Part shown: positions 26,388-38,870 of the stretch, piece after piece
How the letters are laid out: each line of letters opens with the position of its first letter
Position numbering within the stretch: the first letter of the stretch is position 1
Assembly (NCBI GenBank): GCA_963745775.1
Contig: CAVUYY010000001.1
Span: forward strand, 1-64,000
Direction of reading: 5' to 3'
Length of the DNA: 64,000 nt
Origin: Gaiellasilicea sp963745775
GTDB lineage: Bacteria > Actinomycetota > Thermoleophilia > Gaiellales > Gaiellaceae
The notes under the pieces: model-generated
What the model was told of the DNA's origin: nothing
Databases searched by the model: none
What the model saw: only the letters and a program-made list of their open reading frames with translations
Position numbers and translations under genes: made by a program

Positions 26388-28009
26388 CGCGCTCCTTCAA
26401 CTTCCGGCGCAGGTCGTACAGCGGTCGAGCGCTCGTCACGTAGGGCACCTTCTCGAAGTTCCAGGGCGGCGGCGGCGAGGTCGTGTACCACTCGAGCGTG
26501 TCGGCGAGCCACGGATCGTTGCCCGCGCGCTTCCCGGTCTTCCGCGTCTTCAGCGCGTTGATCACGAAGAGCAGGATCCCGATCCCCATCACGTACGAGC
26601 CGATCGAGGAGACGAGGTTGTACTCCTGCAGGAGCCCGGTGTCCTCGTAGGTGTAGACCCGGCGCGGCATCCCGAGCAGGCCGAGCATGTGCTGCGGGAA
26701 GAACGTCAGGTTGAAGCCGACGAAGGTGAACCAGAAGCACGCCTTGCCGAGCCCCTCGTCGAGGAGCCGCCCGAACATCTTCGGCCACCAGTAGAAGAGC
26801 GCCGCGAGGATCCCCAGGATCGAGCCGCCGAAGAGGACGTAGTGGAGGTGGGCGACGACGTAGTAGGTGTCGTGCACCTGCCAGTCGATCGGGAACGCGG
26901 CGAGGAAGATCCCCGAGAGGCCGCCGATCGTGAACACGGAGAGGAAGCCGAGCGCGAACAGCATCGCCGTGTCGAAGTGGAGGTTGCCGCGCCACAGCGT
27001 CGCCAGCCAGTTGAAGATCTTGATCGCCGTCGGCACCGCGATCACCATCGAGGAGACCATGAAGAAGCCGTTCAGGAACGCCGGCATCCCGACCGTGAAC
27101 ATGTGGTGCGCCCAGACGAGGAGCGAGAAGAAGCCGATCGCGACGGTCGAGAACGCGATCGCCTTGTAGCCGAAGATCGGCTTGCGCGCGAAGACGGGGA
27201 TGATCTCCGAGATGATCCCGAAGACGGGCAGGATCATGATGTAGACCTCCGGGTGCCCGAAGAACCAGAAGGCGTGCTGGTAGAGCACCGCGCTCCCGCC
27301 CTCGCTCGGAACGAAGAAGTTGGTGCCCGCCTGCCGGTCGAGCAGGAGCAGCGTCAGGCCCGCGGAGAGCGCCGGCAGGACGAGGATCAGCAGACCGGCG
27401 TAGATGTCGATCGACCAGACGAAGAGCGGCAGCCGCGTCCAGCTCATTCCCGCCGTGCGCATGTTGTGGATCGTGACCACGAAGTTGATCGCGCCCGGCG
27501 AGCGAGGCCGCCGTGAGGATGTGCAGCGAGAGGATCCAGAGGTCCTGGCCGTTCCCCTCCATGTAGACGGAGTTCGGCGGGTAGCTCGTCCAGCCGCCCC
27601 GCGCGGCGCCGTACTCGGCGAAGAACGAGAGCAGCAGGATGATCCCGCCGAAGAGGAAGAGCCAGTACGACAGCGCGTTCAGGCGCGGGAAGGCCATGTC
27701 GCGCGCGCCGATCATCAGCGGCACGAGGTAGTTGCCGAAGCCCGCGAGGATCGGGACGACGACGAGGAAGATCATCGTCGTGCCGTGGATCGTGAAGAGC
27801 TCGTTGTAGCCGTCGCGCGTGATGAAGTCCGAGTTCGCCTGTGCGAGCTGCGTCCGGATCAGGAGCGCCATGATCCCGCCGGCGACGAAGAAGAGGCCGG
27901 ACGTGACGATGTAGAGGATCCCGATCCGCTTGTGGTCGACCGTCGTCAGCCAGCTCGCGACGCGGCCGCGCTGCCAGGCGGGAACCGGCTTCTCTGCTCT
28001 AACCGCCAC
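26377..28009 (-). CDS. ctaD: Cytochrome c oxidase subunit I, A-type haem-copper oxidase (one frameshift)
   Basis: About 544 residues, 12 helices; it reduces oxygen to water and pumps protons. Haem a ligand His in ELFTIHGTTMIFL, CuB/cross-link HPEVYIMILP, CuB pair WAHHMFTVG and the haem ligands in HDTYYVVAHLHYVLFGG are all present. HPEV supplies the D-channel Glu and GYKAIAFSTVAIG the K-channel Lys, so it is A1-like. A single frame change lies near 27505. The GTG start overlaps the ctaC end by 11 bases, which supports co-translation. Confidence 0.93.
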
Positions 28010-28998
28010 TGATGCCGTCCTCGAGGTAGTCGGTCAGCGCGTCGAGCTGGCGCTCGCTCCAGTCCTGGCCGACGGGCGGCATCGCGCCGCGGCCGTTTCG
28101 GATCACGTTCTCGAGCGCGTTCGCGTCCTGGAGCAGGCTGTTGCCGGCGAGACCGGGACCGATGTCGCCCTCGCCCGCGAGCCCGTGGCACTTGGCGCAG
28201 GCGCCGGCGTACGTCTCCTCGCCGAGGTCGGACGTGCCGGCCTCCTGGGCCTCCGCCTCCTCCTCGAGCCAGCTCTCGAACTCCTCGCGCGGCAGCGCCT
28301 CCACCTGCGCCGTCATCGCGGCGTGCTGGATCCCGCAGAACTCGGCGCACTGGCCGCGGTAGATGCCCGGCGCGTTCGCGCGGAACCACGACTCGTTCGT
28401 GACGCCCGGAATCGCGTCGAACTTGCCGCCGAGCGCGGGGATCCACCAGGAGTGGATCACCTCGAAGTCCGGTGCGCTGATGTCGAGCTTCACGGTCTGG
28501 CCGGCGGGTGCGCGCAGGTTGTCGACCGCGATCACGCCGTTCGGATACGTGAAGTTCCAGTAGTAGCGGTAGCCCTTCACCTGCGACGTCGACCCGTCCG
28601 CCGGCGGCGTTCGCGCTCGGCACGTTCTGGATCCCGGGGAGCTTGTAGAAGACGAGACCGCCGATCGCGACCAGGAGCACGACGGGCAGGAGCGTCCACG
28701 CGATCTCCAGGTTCGTGTTCCCGTGGATCTGGGCGCCGTCCTCGTCTCGGCGGCGCTGGCGACGGCGGTAGCGGACGATGAACCAGATCAGCGAGCCCTG
28801 AACGAGCAGGAAGACCGCACCGGTGAAGATCGCGACCCAGTTGTAGGCCTCGTTGATCCGGTCGGAGTTGGGAGAGGCGCCTTCGACCGGCGCGAAGCCC
28901 CCGTTCCCCGCCAGCGCGATCTCGGAGAGGACGCCGCCGACGACGAGCAGCGCGCTCAGGACGGCAAAGGCAAGAGGTCGACGCACGGCCGCAGGCAT
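27999..28998 (-). CDS. ctaC: Cytochrome c oxidase subunit II with C-terminal cytochrome c domain, caa3 type (one frameshift)
   Basis: About 333 residues. An N-terminal signal-like helix is followed by two membrane segments (about residues 45-65 and 85-105), then a periplasmic CuA domain with His in FEVIHSWWIPALG and ligands in CAEFCGIQHAAM. The C-terminus adds a cytochrome c domain with CAKCHGLAGEGDIGPGL and the Met ligand in GAMPPVG. This is the caa3 arrangement, where electrons enter from cytochrome c through the fused domain. A frame change lies near 28605. ATG 28998 has no clear ribosome site and is only three bases from the divergent gene. Confidence 0.9.
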
Positions 28999-29001
28999 TC
29001 T

Positions 29002-29308
29002 ATGAACGTGGCCGAGGCGGTGCGCAGCCGAACCCGCGTCGCCCTTCCGGCGGCGATCGGGCGGCCGTTCGAGGTCTACGTGAACGGGGTCGCGCAGGTC
29101 GAGGGCCGCGACTATCGCGTCGTCGGGCGGGATCTGGTCTTCCCGCGCGAGCTGCGTCAGGAGGGCAAGCTCGGGTTCTGGCGCTGGGCCTCGCTGCTGG
29201 TCGGTGCCGCGGGGACGTACCGGCAGAACGACGTCGTCGACGTGGTCTACGAGGCGGGCGGGCGGGCGCACGGTTGCGAGTGGGCTGCCGCTCGAACCGG
29301 CGGACTGA
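29002..29308 (+). CDS. Small conserved-looking hypothetical protein (one frameshift)
   Basis: About 101 residues. The first 88 residues include RPFEVYVNGVAQVEGRDYRV, GRDLVFPRELRQEG and TYRQNDVVDVVYE, a compact beta-rich pattern. A one-base change in the repeated GGGC stretch near 29265 gives a sensible end (RTVASGLPLEPAD) and a TGA at 29306-29308. It is divergent from ctaC with only three bases between start codons, and its 3' end runs into the malQ end. There is no signal or membrane segment. I do not recognise the family. Confidence 0.55.
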
Positions 29309-29309
29309 G

Positions 29310-30478
29310 GGAGACGCCCGGCGGCATCGGTTGCCGCGCGGAGCTCGGCCGCGAGTCCTGCGGTGAGCCGGCCCGGTTCGAGCCGCCAGCGCCAGTTGCC
29401 GAACGGCTCGCCGGGTCGGTTCATCCTGCGCCTCGCTTCCGAGCCCGAGCACGTCCTGGACGGGGATCATGCAGAGCGCCGCGCGGGACGACAGCGCGAC
29501 CTCGATCAGCCGTCGCGGTTTGCGCCTCGGAAAGTGCCCGCGCAACGTGTCCGTGTCGTGGGTCGTCGTGTAGACGAGCTGCCGCTCGCGGTGGTTCTCG
29601 AGCCGGTGTGGACTGGTCTTCGCTCCGCTGAAGGCCCAGAGCAGCACGACCATGCCGGGAAAGCCAAGCGTGTCGCGAAGCGCCTCGACGTCCGGGGTGA
29701 TCAGCCCGAGATCCTCGGCGATCACCGGGAGCGGGCCGAGCTCGCGCTCCGCGGCGCGGAACATCGCCTCGCCGGGGCCCGGAAGCCAGTGACCGTCGCG
29801 GGCGTCCAGCGATCCCTCGGGGATCGCCCAGAAGGCGGCGAAGCCGCGGAAGTGGTCGAGCCGGGTCAGGTCGAAGAGCTCGAAGTTCCGGCGCAGGCGC
29901 TCGATCCACCAGCGATACCCCTGTCGGGCCAGCGCGTCCCAGTCGAAGAGCGGGTTGCCCCAGTGCTGCCCTCGAGGGCCGAGCTTGTCGGGTGGAGCCC
30001 CGGCGACAAGCCCCGGCAGGAAGAGCTCTGGGTGGGCGCGGTGGTCGACGCTGCCCCAGGCGACGTAGATCGGGACGTCGCCGATCAACCGGATCCCGCG
30101 CGCGCCGGCGTACTCCCGGAGCGCCGTCCACTCGCGCTGGAAGCGCACCTGGTCGGCGAGGTCGCCGCCCCACTTCTCCCAGTCGCGAGCCCAGAACGCG
30201 TGCTCTTTCCGGAACGCGTTCACCTCGAGCTTCGTGACGCGGGCGTTCGGCTCGGCGAGGAAGCCGCTCCACGCGGCGAACGCCGACTCGGATGCGTACG
30301 GCGAGCCGACCTCGTCGGGCGGGCCGAGCGGCAGCACCTGCCACCAGCTCTGCCCGGCCGCCTCGAGCCAGTCCACGAACTCGTACGCGCCCTTGCCGAG
30401 GCGCCCGTCGGGAAGCGACGTCGGGTGCAGCACGATCCCGCTCGATCGGGGAAGCTGCACCGTCAGCACCGCCTCCAC
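29310..30478 (-). CDS. malQ: 4-alpha-glucanotransferase (amylomaltase); 3' end unresolved
   Basis: A GH77 enzyme transferring maltodextrin segments between glucans. Motifs are SSGIVLHPTSLPDG at the N-terminus, FDLTRLDHFRGFAAFWAIP with the nucleophile Asp near 240, LPVIAEDLGLIT with the acid/base Glu near 295, and THDTDTLRGH near 345. Near 29430 the frame changes to give MNRPGEPFGNWRWR and AELRAATDAAGR, the usual C-terminus, but no stop codon is found just after it in any frame; the end given is approximate. The start is GTG 30478. It is divergent from glgE with 36 bases between. Confidence 0.85.
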
Positions 30479-30482
30479 TGTT

Positions 30483-30488
30483 TACCGT
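30483..30488 (+). promoter_or_regulatory. -10-like TACCGT of the glgE operon
   Basis: TACCGT lies 26 bases before the glgE ATG in the 36-base divergent gap. A start around 30495 would leave a 20-base leader containing GGGAG. No convincing -35 is visible, as it would lie inside malQ. Confidence 0.35.
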
Positions 30489-30514
30489 TCTGCCAGCGCG
30501 AAAGTCTCGGGAGC

Positions 30515-32322
<1,808 letters not shown>

Positions 32323-32326
<4 letters not shown>

Positions 32327-34002
32327 GCGAGCCCGGCCACTGGTTCGAGCAGAACCCGCTCTGGTTCAAGACGGCCGTCTTCTACGAGATCCACACGCGC
32401 GCGTTCTTCGACGGCAACGACGACGGCTCGGGCGACTTCCGCGGCCTCCAGCAGAAGCTCGACTACCTCCAGTGGCTCGGGATCGACTGCATCTGGCTGC
32501 TCCCGTTCTACCCCTCGCCGCTTCGCGACGGCGGCTACGACATCGCCGACTTCTACGGGATCAACCCGGATTACGGCACGGTCGAGGACTTCCGCGCCTT
32601 CGTCGAGGCGTCGCACGAGCGCGGGATCCGCGTGATCGTCGACCTCGTGATGAACCACACCTCGTCGGATCACGCGTGGTTCCAGGAATCGCGCAACGAC
32701 GCGGCCGGGCCGAAGGCCGACTGGTACGTCTGGTCGGACACGAACGACCGCTACCTCGACGCCCGGATCATCTTCGTCGACACGGAGACGTCCAACTGGA
32801 CGTTCGACCCCGTTCGCGGCCAGTACTACTGGCACCGCTTCTTCAGCCACCAGCCGGATCTGAATTACGAGAACCCGGAGGTGCAGGAGGCGATGCTCGA
32901 GGTGCTCCGCTTCTGGCTCGACGTCGGGCTCGACGGCTTTCGCCTGGACGCCGTGCCGTACCTCTTCGAGGAGGAGGGAACGAACTGCGAAAACCTGCCG
33001 CGTACGCACGAGTACCTGAAGCGGGTGCGGGCCGAGGTCGACGCGCGCTTCCCGGACCGCGTCCTGCTCGCGGAGGCGAACCAGTGGCCCGACGACGTCG
33101 TCGCCTACTTCGGCGAGGGCGACGGCGACGAGTGCCACATGGCCTTCCACTTCCCGGTGATGCCGCGCATGTTCATGGCGCTCCGCCGGGAGGAGGCGCT
33201 CCCCATGATCGAGATCCTCGACCGGACGCCCGCGATCCCGAACTCGGCGCAGTGGGGGCTCTTCCTCCGCAACCACGACGAGCTGACGCTCGAGATGGTC
33301 ACCGACGAGGAACGCGACTACATGTACTCCGAGTACGCGAAGGATCCGCGCATGAAGCTGAACGTCGGGATCCGCCGGCGGCTCGCGCCGCTCCTCGACA
33401 ACGGCCGCGACGAGATCGAGCTGATGCACGCGATCCTCTTCTCGCTCCCGGGTTCGCCCGTCCTCTATTACGGGGACGAGATCGCGATGGGGGACAACGT
33501 CTACCTCGGCGACCGGGACGGTGTGCGGACGCCGATGCAGTGGACGGGCGACCGCAACGGCGGCTTCTCGCGCGCCGACTTCGCGCAGCAGTTCCTGCCG
33601 CCGCTGATGGATCCCGTCTACGGCTTCCAGTCGGTGAACGTCGAGGCGCAGCTCCGGACGCCGACCTCGCTCCTCCGCTGGCTTCGCCGCTTCATCGAGC
33701 TCCGGAAGCAGCATCCCGTCTTCGGGCTCGGCGACGTCCACGTGCTCCGGCCGGACAACCCGAAGATCTTCGCCCACATTCGCTCGTTCTCGGAGGACAT
33801 CGTCCTCTGCGTCCACAATCTCGCCCGCACCGCGCAGGCCGTCGAGCTCGACCTCTCCTCCTTCGAGGGGCGCGTCCCGGTCGAGCTGCTCGGCAATACC
33901 GAGTTCCCTCGGATCGGCGAGCTCCCGTACCTGCTCACGCTCGGCCCGCGCGGCTTTTTCTGGTTCCAGCTCAAGGATCCCGCCGACGAGGGCGACCGAT
34001 GA
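32323..34002 (+). CDS. treS: Trehalose synthase (maltose alpha-glucosyltransferase)
   Basis: A 559-residue GH13_16 isomerase interconverting maltose and trehalose. The N-terminus FKTAVFYEIHTRAFFDGNDD is typical of TreS; catalytic Asp in DGFRLDAVPYLF, Glu in LLAEANQWPDD, Asp in FLRNHDELTLEM. It is a free TreS without the fused maltokinase found in some bacteria, with mak as the next gene. The GTG start overlaps the glgE stop and the mak ATG overlaps its stop. It feeds maltose to Mak for maltose 1-phosphate. The gene is intact. Confidence 0.95.
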
Positions 34003-35412
34003 GCGCCGAGCTGCGCACCAAGATCGAGGCGGGCGACCTCCACTTCCTCGACGGGCTCGTCCTGCTCGGGACGATCGCCTCGCAGCGCTGGTTCGGCGGC
34101 AAGTCACGCGACGTGCTCGACGCTCGTGTGCTCGACGCCGGGATCGCCGCGGGCGGCCCGCCGATCCTCGCCTTCGGGATCGTCGAGGTGCGCTACGGGC
34201 TCCAGAGCCACGATCTCTACCACCTCCCGCTCGGCTTCCGGCCGGCCGACGAGGGTTGGCACGAATCGGTGATCGCCGAGGTCGAGGGCTGGACGGTCTA
34301 CGACGCGATCGCGGATCCCGGCTCTCGTCCGCGAGATGGTCGGGCTGATGCGCTCCGGCTCGACGCTGCGGCTCGACGAGACGACGATCGACTTCTGGGG
34401 CGCCGAGGGGCTCGCCGATCGCGCCGGCGAGCTCGCGTCGATCAGGCCGATGGGAGCGGAGCAGTCGAACAGCTCGGTCGTCCTGGACGAGCGGCTCGCG
34501 CTCAAGCTCTACCGCCGGATCGAGCCGGGCGTCAACCCGGAGCTCGAGCTCCTGCGCTTCCTCACCGAGCGCGGATTCGAGCACATCGCGGCGCTCGAGG
34601 GCTATGCGGCCTACACGGGTCGCCCGCTCGAGACGACGCTCGCCTTGCTGCAGCGGTTCGTGCCCTCGCACGGCGACGGCTGGACGCTCGCGCTCGACAC
34701 GATCGCCTCGGAGCCGGAGTGGTTGCCGGCGCGCGCCCGCCGGCTGGGTGAGGTGACCGCTCGGCTGCACAACACGCTCGGCTCCGACCCCTCCGACCCA
34801 CACTTCTCGCCCGAGGAGCCGAGCTCGGAGAGCCTCGCCCTGCTCTCGGCCTCGATCGACGAGGAGATCGAAGGGGTCTTCGCGACCCTGCCGGAGCTCG
34901 ACGCGCTGGCCCCGCTCGTCGGCCGCGGCGAGGAGGTGCGCGACCGGCTGCGGCTGCTCACGCAGATCGGCAACGTCGGCAAGGTGATCCGCCACCACGG
35001 CGACTTCCACCTCGGCCAGGCGCTCTGGACGAAGGAGGACGACTGGCTGATCCTGGACTTCGAGGGCGAGCCGGCGCGCAGCGTGCCCGAGCGGCGGCGC
35101 AAGCGCTCGCCCTTGCGCGACGTCGCGGGGATGCTGCGCTCGTTCGCCTATGCGGCGTCGGCCTCGCAGCTCCAGCGTGGGGTCGAGCCGCCGGCGCGCT
35201 GGGAGGAGGAATGCCGGGCGGGCTTCCTCGCGGGCTATCTCGCGACCGCCGACGGGGCGCTCCTGCCCGCCGGCGAGCAGGCGATCGAGCGGCTGCTGAC
35301 CGTGTTCGAGCTCGAGAAGGCGGTCTACGAGCTCCGCTACGAGCTCAACAATCGCCCGGACTGGGTCGGGATCCCGGTCGCAGGGATCGTCCGCATGCTC
35401 GAGGCCGAATGA
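33999..35412 (+). CDS. mak: Maltokinase (one frameshift)
   Basis: About 470 residues; it phosphorylates maltose to maltose 1-phosphate, the GlgE donor. The N-terminal cap is DLHFLDGLVLLGTIASQRWFG; the kinase-like C-lobe carries the catalytic HHGDFHLGQALW and metal-binding ILDFEGEPARS, followed by RRRKRSPLRDVAGMLRSFAYA, all diagnostic for maltokinase. One frame change lies near 34322. The ATG overlaps the treS stop (ATGA), and its stop overlaps the glgB start. Confidence 0.92.
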
Positions 35413-37280
35413 TGGCGAAGCTCGGCGAGCTCGATCTCCATCTTGCGGGGGAAGGCCGCCACGAGCGGATCTACGAGCGGCTCGGCGCGCACGTCACCCC
35501 CGACGGGGTCTCGTTCGCCGTCTGGGCGCCGAACGCACGCAAGCTCGCCGTGGTCGGCGACTGGAACGGCTGGGACGGCAACACCGACCCGCTCGAGCCG
35601 CAGGGCTCGTCGGGAATCTGGCATGGAGTCGTGCCCGCCGCAGCCGAGGGAGCGAGGTACAAGTTCGAGGTCGTCGGCGCCGACGGGGTTCTCCGCCTGA
35701 AGGCCGATCCGTTCGCGGCTGCCGCCGAGGTGCCGCCGCGAGTCCGCGTCGGTCGTCTTCACGTCCACCTACGACTGGGGCGACGCGGACTGGCTCGACG
35801 CCCGTCGCACCGCCGAGCCGCTGCGCCGGCCGATGTCGATCTACGAGGTGCATGCCGGCTCGTGGCGCCTCGGGCTCGGCTGGCAGGATCTCGCCGAGCA
35901 GCTCGTCGCCTATGCCGCCGAGCTCGAGTTCACGCACGTCGAGCTCCTGCCGGTGATGCACCATCCGTTCTCGGGCTCCTGGGGCTACCAGGTGACCGGC
36001 TTCTACGCGACCGAGGCGACGCTCGGCTCGCCCGACGACTTCCGCGCCTTCGTCGACGCGCTGCATCAGGCCGGGATCGGCGTGATCCTCGACTGGGTGC
36101 CGGCGCACTTCCCGCGCGACGAGTTCGCGCTCTCGCAGTTCGACGGGACGGCGCTCTACGAGCACGCCGATCCGCGCCGCGGCGCCCATCCCGACTGGGG
36201 CACGCTCGTCTTCAACCTCGGCCGCAACGAGGTGCGGAACTTCCTGCTCGCGAACGCGCTCTACTGGGTGCGCGAGTTCCACGCCGACGGGCTGCGCGTC
36301 GACGCCGTCGCCTCGATGCTCTATCTCGACTACTCCCGCAAGCCGGGCGAGTGGGTGCCGAACGCGTTCGGCGGGCGCGAGGATCTCGAGGCCGTCTCGT
36401 TCCTGAAGGAGCTGAACGAGGTGCTGCACGACCGCGAGCCCGGCGTCGTCTCGATCGCGGAGGAGTCGACCGCGTGGCCGGGCGTCTCGCGTCCGACCTA
36501 CCTCGGCGGGCTCGGCTTCGGCTTCAAGTGGAACATGGGCTGGATGCACGACACGCTCGAGTACTTCACGAAGGATCCGATCCACCGGCGCTTCCATCAC
36601 CACGAGCTGACGTTCTCGCTGGTCTACGCCTGGAACGAGAACTTCCTCCTGCCGCTCTCCCACGACGAGGTCGTCCACGGCAAGCGCTCGCTGCTCGGGA
36701 AGATGCCCGGCGATCGCTGGCAGCAGCTCGCCAACCTGCGGGCGCTCTACGGCTACATGTGGGCCCATCCCGGCAAGCAGCTCCTCTTCATGGGTGGGGA
36801 GCTCGCCCAGGAGCGCGAGTGGAGCGAGCCGGCGAAGTCGCTCGACTGGCACCTGCTCGCCGATCCCGATCACGCGGGCATCCAGACCCTCGTTCGCGAT
36901 CTCAACCGCGCCTACAAGGCCGAGCCGGCGCTCTGGGCGGTCGACTTCTCGCATGAGGGCTTCCGCTGGCTCGAGCCGAACGCGGCGGGAGAGAACGTGC
37001 TCGCGTTCGCCCGGACGGACGGGGGACGGACGGTGAGGCGCGGTGGCTCGTGAGCGTCTGCAACCTCTCGCCTGTGGTGCGCGAGGACTGGCGGCTCGGG
37101 CTACCTGTCCCTGGCCGCTGGCGCGAGGTGCTGAACACCGACTCGCGCTTCTACGGCGGCTCCGACGTCGGCAACGGCTGGGGGCTCGAGACCGAGGCGG
37201 TGGCGTGTCACGAGCAGGAGCAGTCAGCGCTTGTGACGCTGCCACCGCTCGCGACGATCTGGCTCGTCCCCGAGACTTAG
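35409..37280 (+). CDS. glgB: 1,4-alpha-glucan branching enzyme (two frameshifts)
   Basis: About 620 residues, adding alpha-1,6 branches to the glucan made by GlgE. The N-terminal CBM48 module has FAVWAPNARKLAVVGDWNGW; the barrel has the nucleophile Asp in GLRVDAVASMLYLDYSR, Glu in VVSIAEESTAWPG, and LPLSHDEVVHGKRSL. Frame changes lie near 35745 and near 37030; the C-terminal beta domain reads NTDSRFYGGSDVGN. Two adjacent ATGs begin the gene (35409, 35412). The TAG stop is inside an 11-bp palindrome. Confidence 0.92.
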
Positions 37281-37299
37281 TGTTGTTTCAACACTAAGT
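37275..37299. repeat. Palindrome element copy 1 (TTTCAACA family)
   Basis: ACTTAGTGTTG-TTT-CAACACTAAGT, a perfect 11-bp stem with a three-base loop. It contains the glgB stop codon and the GTG proposed for the next gene. It shares the core GTGTTG-TTY-CAACAC with two more copies at 38773 and 38828. Confidence 0.75.
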
Positions 37300-37879
37300 G
37301 GCTTTCAACAGCGGGTCCGTGCGTCGGCTCGTTCTCGTCCGGCATGCGCAGGTGCGGCTCGACCCGAAGCTGCCGCCTCAGGATTGGGAGCTCACGGACG
37401 AGGGGCGCCACGTCGCTGAGCGGCTGGCGCGGCTCGAGGTGTTCGGCGGCGTCGAGGCCGTCGTTACGAGCCCGGAGCCGAAGGCTCGCGCGACGGCGGA
37501 GCCGATCGCGGCGGCGGCCGGCGTGGAACTTCAGGTCGAGCGGGATCTGCGCGAAGCCGAGCGAGGCGCGGCGCCCATCGACGACCGCGCGGCGTTCGTT
37601 GCCCGCGTCGACGCCTGGCTCGGCGGAGCCACGACGCCGGGCTGGGAGGCGCGGGACGTGGCGTCGGCACGGATCGTCGGCTCCATCGGACGACTCCTCC
37701 ACCGGACGAACGGCGACCTCGTCGTGGTCTCGCACGGCACCGTCCTGAGCCTCTACCTCGCGTGGCTGCGAGGAGAGGAGCGCGTCGACCTGCGCGAGTG
37801 GGAGGCGATCCCGCTCCCGGCGGTGGCAGTTGTCGATCCGGTGGCTCGCAGGATCCTCGAGCCGTGGCGAGAGACGTGA
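37298..37879 (+). CDS. Histidine phosphatase family protein
   Basis: A 193-residue cytoplasmic protein of the phosphoglycerate-mutase-like superfamily. The catalytic RHA motif is LVLVRHAQVRLDPKLPPQDW near residue 12 and the second His is in VVVSHGTVLSLYLAWL near 145. Members dephosphorylate sugar phosphates, nucleotides or phosphohistidine; the substrate is not evident. GTG 37298 lies in the palindrome; GTG 37319, seven codons later, is an equally good start. It overlaps the phosphotransferase gene by GTGA. The codon bias looks slightly less extreme than its neighbours, by eye only. Confidence 0.82.
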   Translation: MAFNSGSVRRLVLVRHAQVRLDPKLPPQDWELTDEGRHVAERLARLEVFGGVEAVVTSPEPKARATAEPIAAAAGVELQVERDLREAERGAAPIDDRAAFVARVDAWLGGATTPGWEARDVASARIVGSIGRLLHRTNGDLVVVSHGTVLSLYLAWLRGEERVDLREWEAIPLPAVAVVDPVARRILEPWRET

Positions 37880-38751
37880 CCGCAGGGATGCACAGCGACG
37901 AGCTCGAGCTCGACGAGGCCATCGTCCGTCGGCTGCTCGGCGAGCAGTTTCCCCAGTGGGTTGACCTGCCACTCCGGCGGATCGAGCCCAGCGGCACGGT
38001 CAACGCCATCTTCCGTCTCGGTGAGGACCTCGCTGTGCGGCTCCCCCGTCGCGAGGGCCCGACGGATCCGGATCGGAGAGAGCTCGATTGGCTCCCGCGG
38101 CTGGCTCCGTTGCTCCCCGTCGAGATCCCGATTCCGGTGGCGGAGGGCCGTCCGGGCGTCGACTATCCGTGGTTCTGGGCGATCCACACGTGGGTCGATG
38201 GCGAAACGGTTCCCGTCGAGGCGATCGACCCAATTCAGGCAGCGCGTGACCTCGCCGTGCTCGTCGGCGCGCTGCAACAGGCGAATCCGGAGGGTGCGCC
38301 GCCGGGGCGCGGCATCCCGTTGGCCGAGCGGGACGAGGACACGCGGTACTGGCTTGCGCGGTTCGATGGTGACCCGGCGGTGACGGAGGAGTGGGAACGC
38401 GCGCTCGCCGCGCCACCCTGGGACGGTCCGCCCGTGTGGCACCACGGCGATCTCGACGCGCGCAACTGGCTCGTCCGGGATGGACGCATCAGCGGCGTGA
38501 TCGACTGGGGCGCAATGGGGGTCGGCGATCCGGCGTGCGACGTGATGGTCGCGTGGAAGCTCCATTCGCCGGCCGCCCGAGACGCGTTCCGAGACGCGCT
38601 GCCGACTGATGACGCAACCTGGGAGCGTTCGCGGGGCTGGGCACTGTCGCAGGCGGTCGCGATCCTCGCGTATTACACGCCGGAGAACAACCCAACGCTC
38701 TATCGCGAGGCGGAGAGCTGGCTCGACCTCGTGCTCTCGGAGCGCGAGTAG
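37876..38751 (+). CDS. Aminoglycoside phosphotransferase-fold kinase
   Basis: A 291-residue APH/choline-kinase-fold protein. The catalytic loop is WHHGDLDARNWLVRDGRI and the metal-binding segment GVIDWGAMGVGDPACDVMVAW; a nucleotide-binding N-lobe precedes (VNAIFRLGEDLAVRLPRR). Proteins of this group phosphorylate small hydroxyl compounds; despite the name few confer resistance. It is coupled to the phosphatase upstream, so the pair might act on one metabolite in opposite directions. GTG 37876 or ATG 37888 may be the start. The gene is intact. Confidence 0.85.
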   Translation: MTAGMHSDELELDEAIVRRLLGEQFPQWVDLPLRRIEPSGTVNAIFRLGEDLAVRLPRREGPTDPDRRELDWLPRLAPLLPVEIPIPVAEGRPGVDYPWFWAIHTWVDGETVPVEAIDPIQAARDLAVLVGALQQANPEGAPPGRGIPLAERDEDTRYWLARFDGDPAVTEEWERALAAPPWDGPPVWHHGDLDARNWLVRDGRISGVIDWGAMGVGDPACDVMVAWKLHSPAARDAFRDALPTDDATWERSRGWALSQAVAILAYYTPENNPTLYREAESWLDLVLSERE

Positions 38752-38772
38752 CGCAACCATCCGCTCGAGCGG

Positions 38773-38795
38773 ACTTAGTGTTGTTTCAACACAAG
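38773..38795. repeat. Palindrome element copy 2 (TTTCAACA family)
   Basis: ACTTAGTGTTG-TTT-CAACACAAG, identical to copy 1 for the first 20 bases but with an imperfect right arm (the A in the left arm would bulge). It lies 22 bases after the phosphotransferase stop. Confidence 0.7.
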
Positions 38796-38827
38796 CGCCG
38801 TTCGGCCCGCGCAACCGAGCCGTCGCT

Positions 38828-38858
38828 GGGAGCTTGTGTTGTTCCAACACAAGCTCCC
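38828..38858. repeat. Palindrome element copy 3 (TTTCAACA family)
   Basis: GGGAGCTTGTGTTG-TTC-CAACACAAGCTCCC, a perfect 14-bp stem. Its right arm covers the place where a -35 box would sit for the exporter gene that follows (TAGGCT at 38871), so it could be an operator as well as a terminator-type hairpin. Confidence 0.75.
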
Positions 38859-38870
38859 GAGGTGCCTCGG

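Noticed and set aside
37876..38751. Aminoglycoside resistance gene
   Set aside because: Only the general APH fold is recognisable; no feature ties it to a characterised resistance subgroup.
37275..38858. CRISPR-like repeats
   Set aside because: Only three copies, unequal spacing (about 1.5 kb and 55 bases), palindromic form and genes between; no cas genes.
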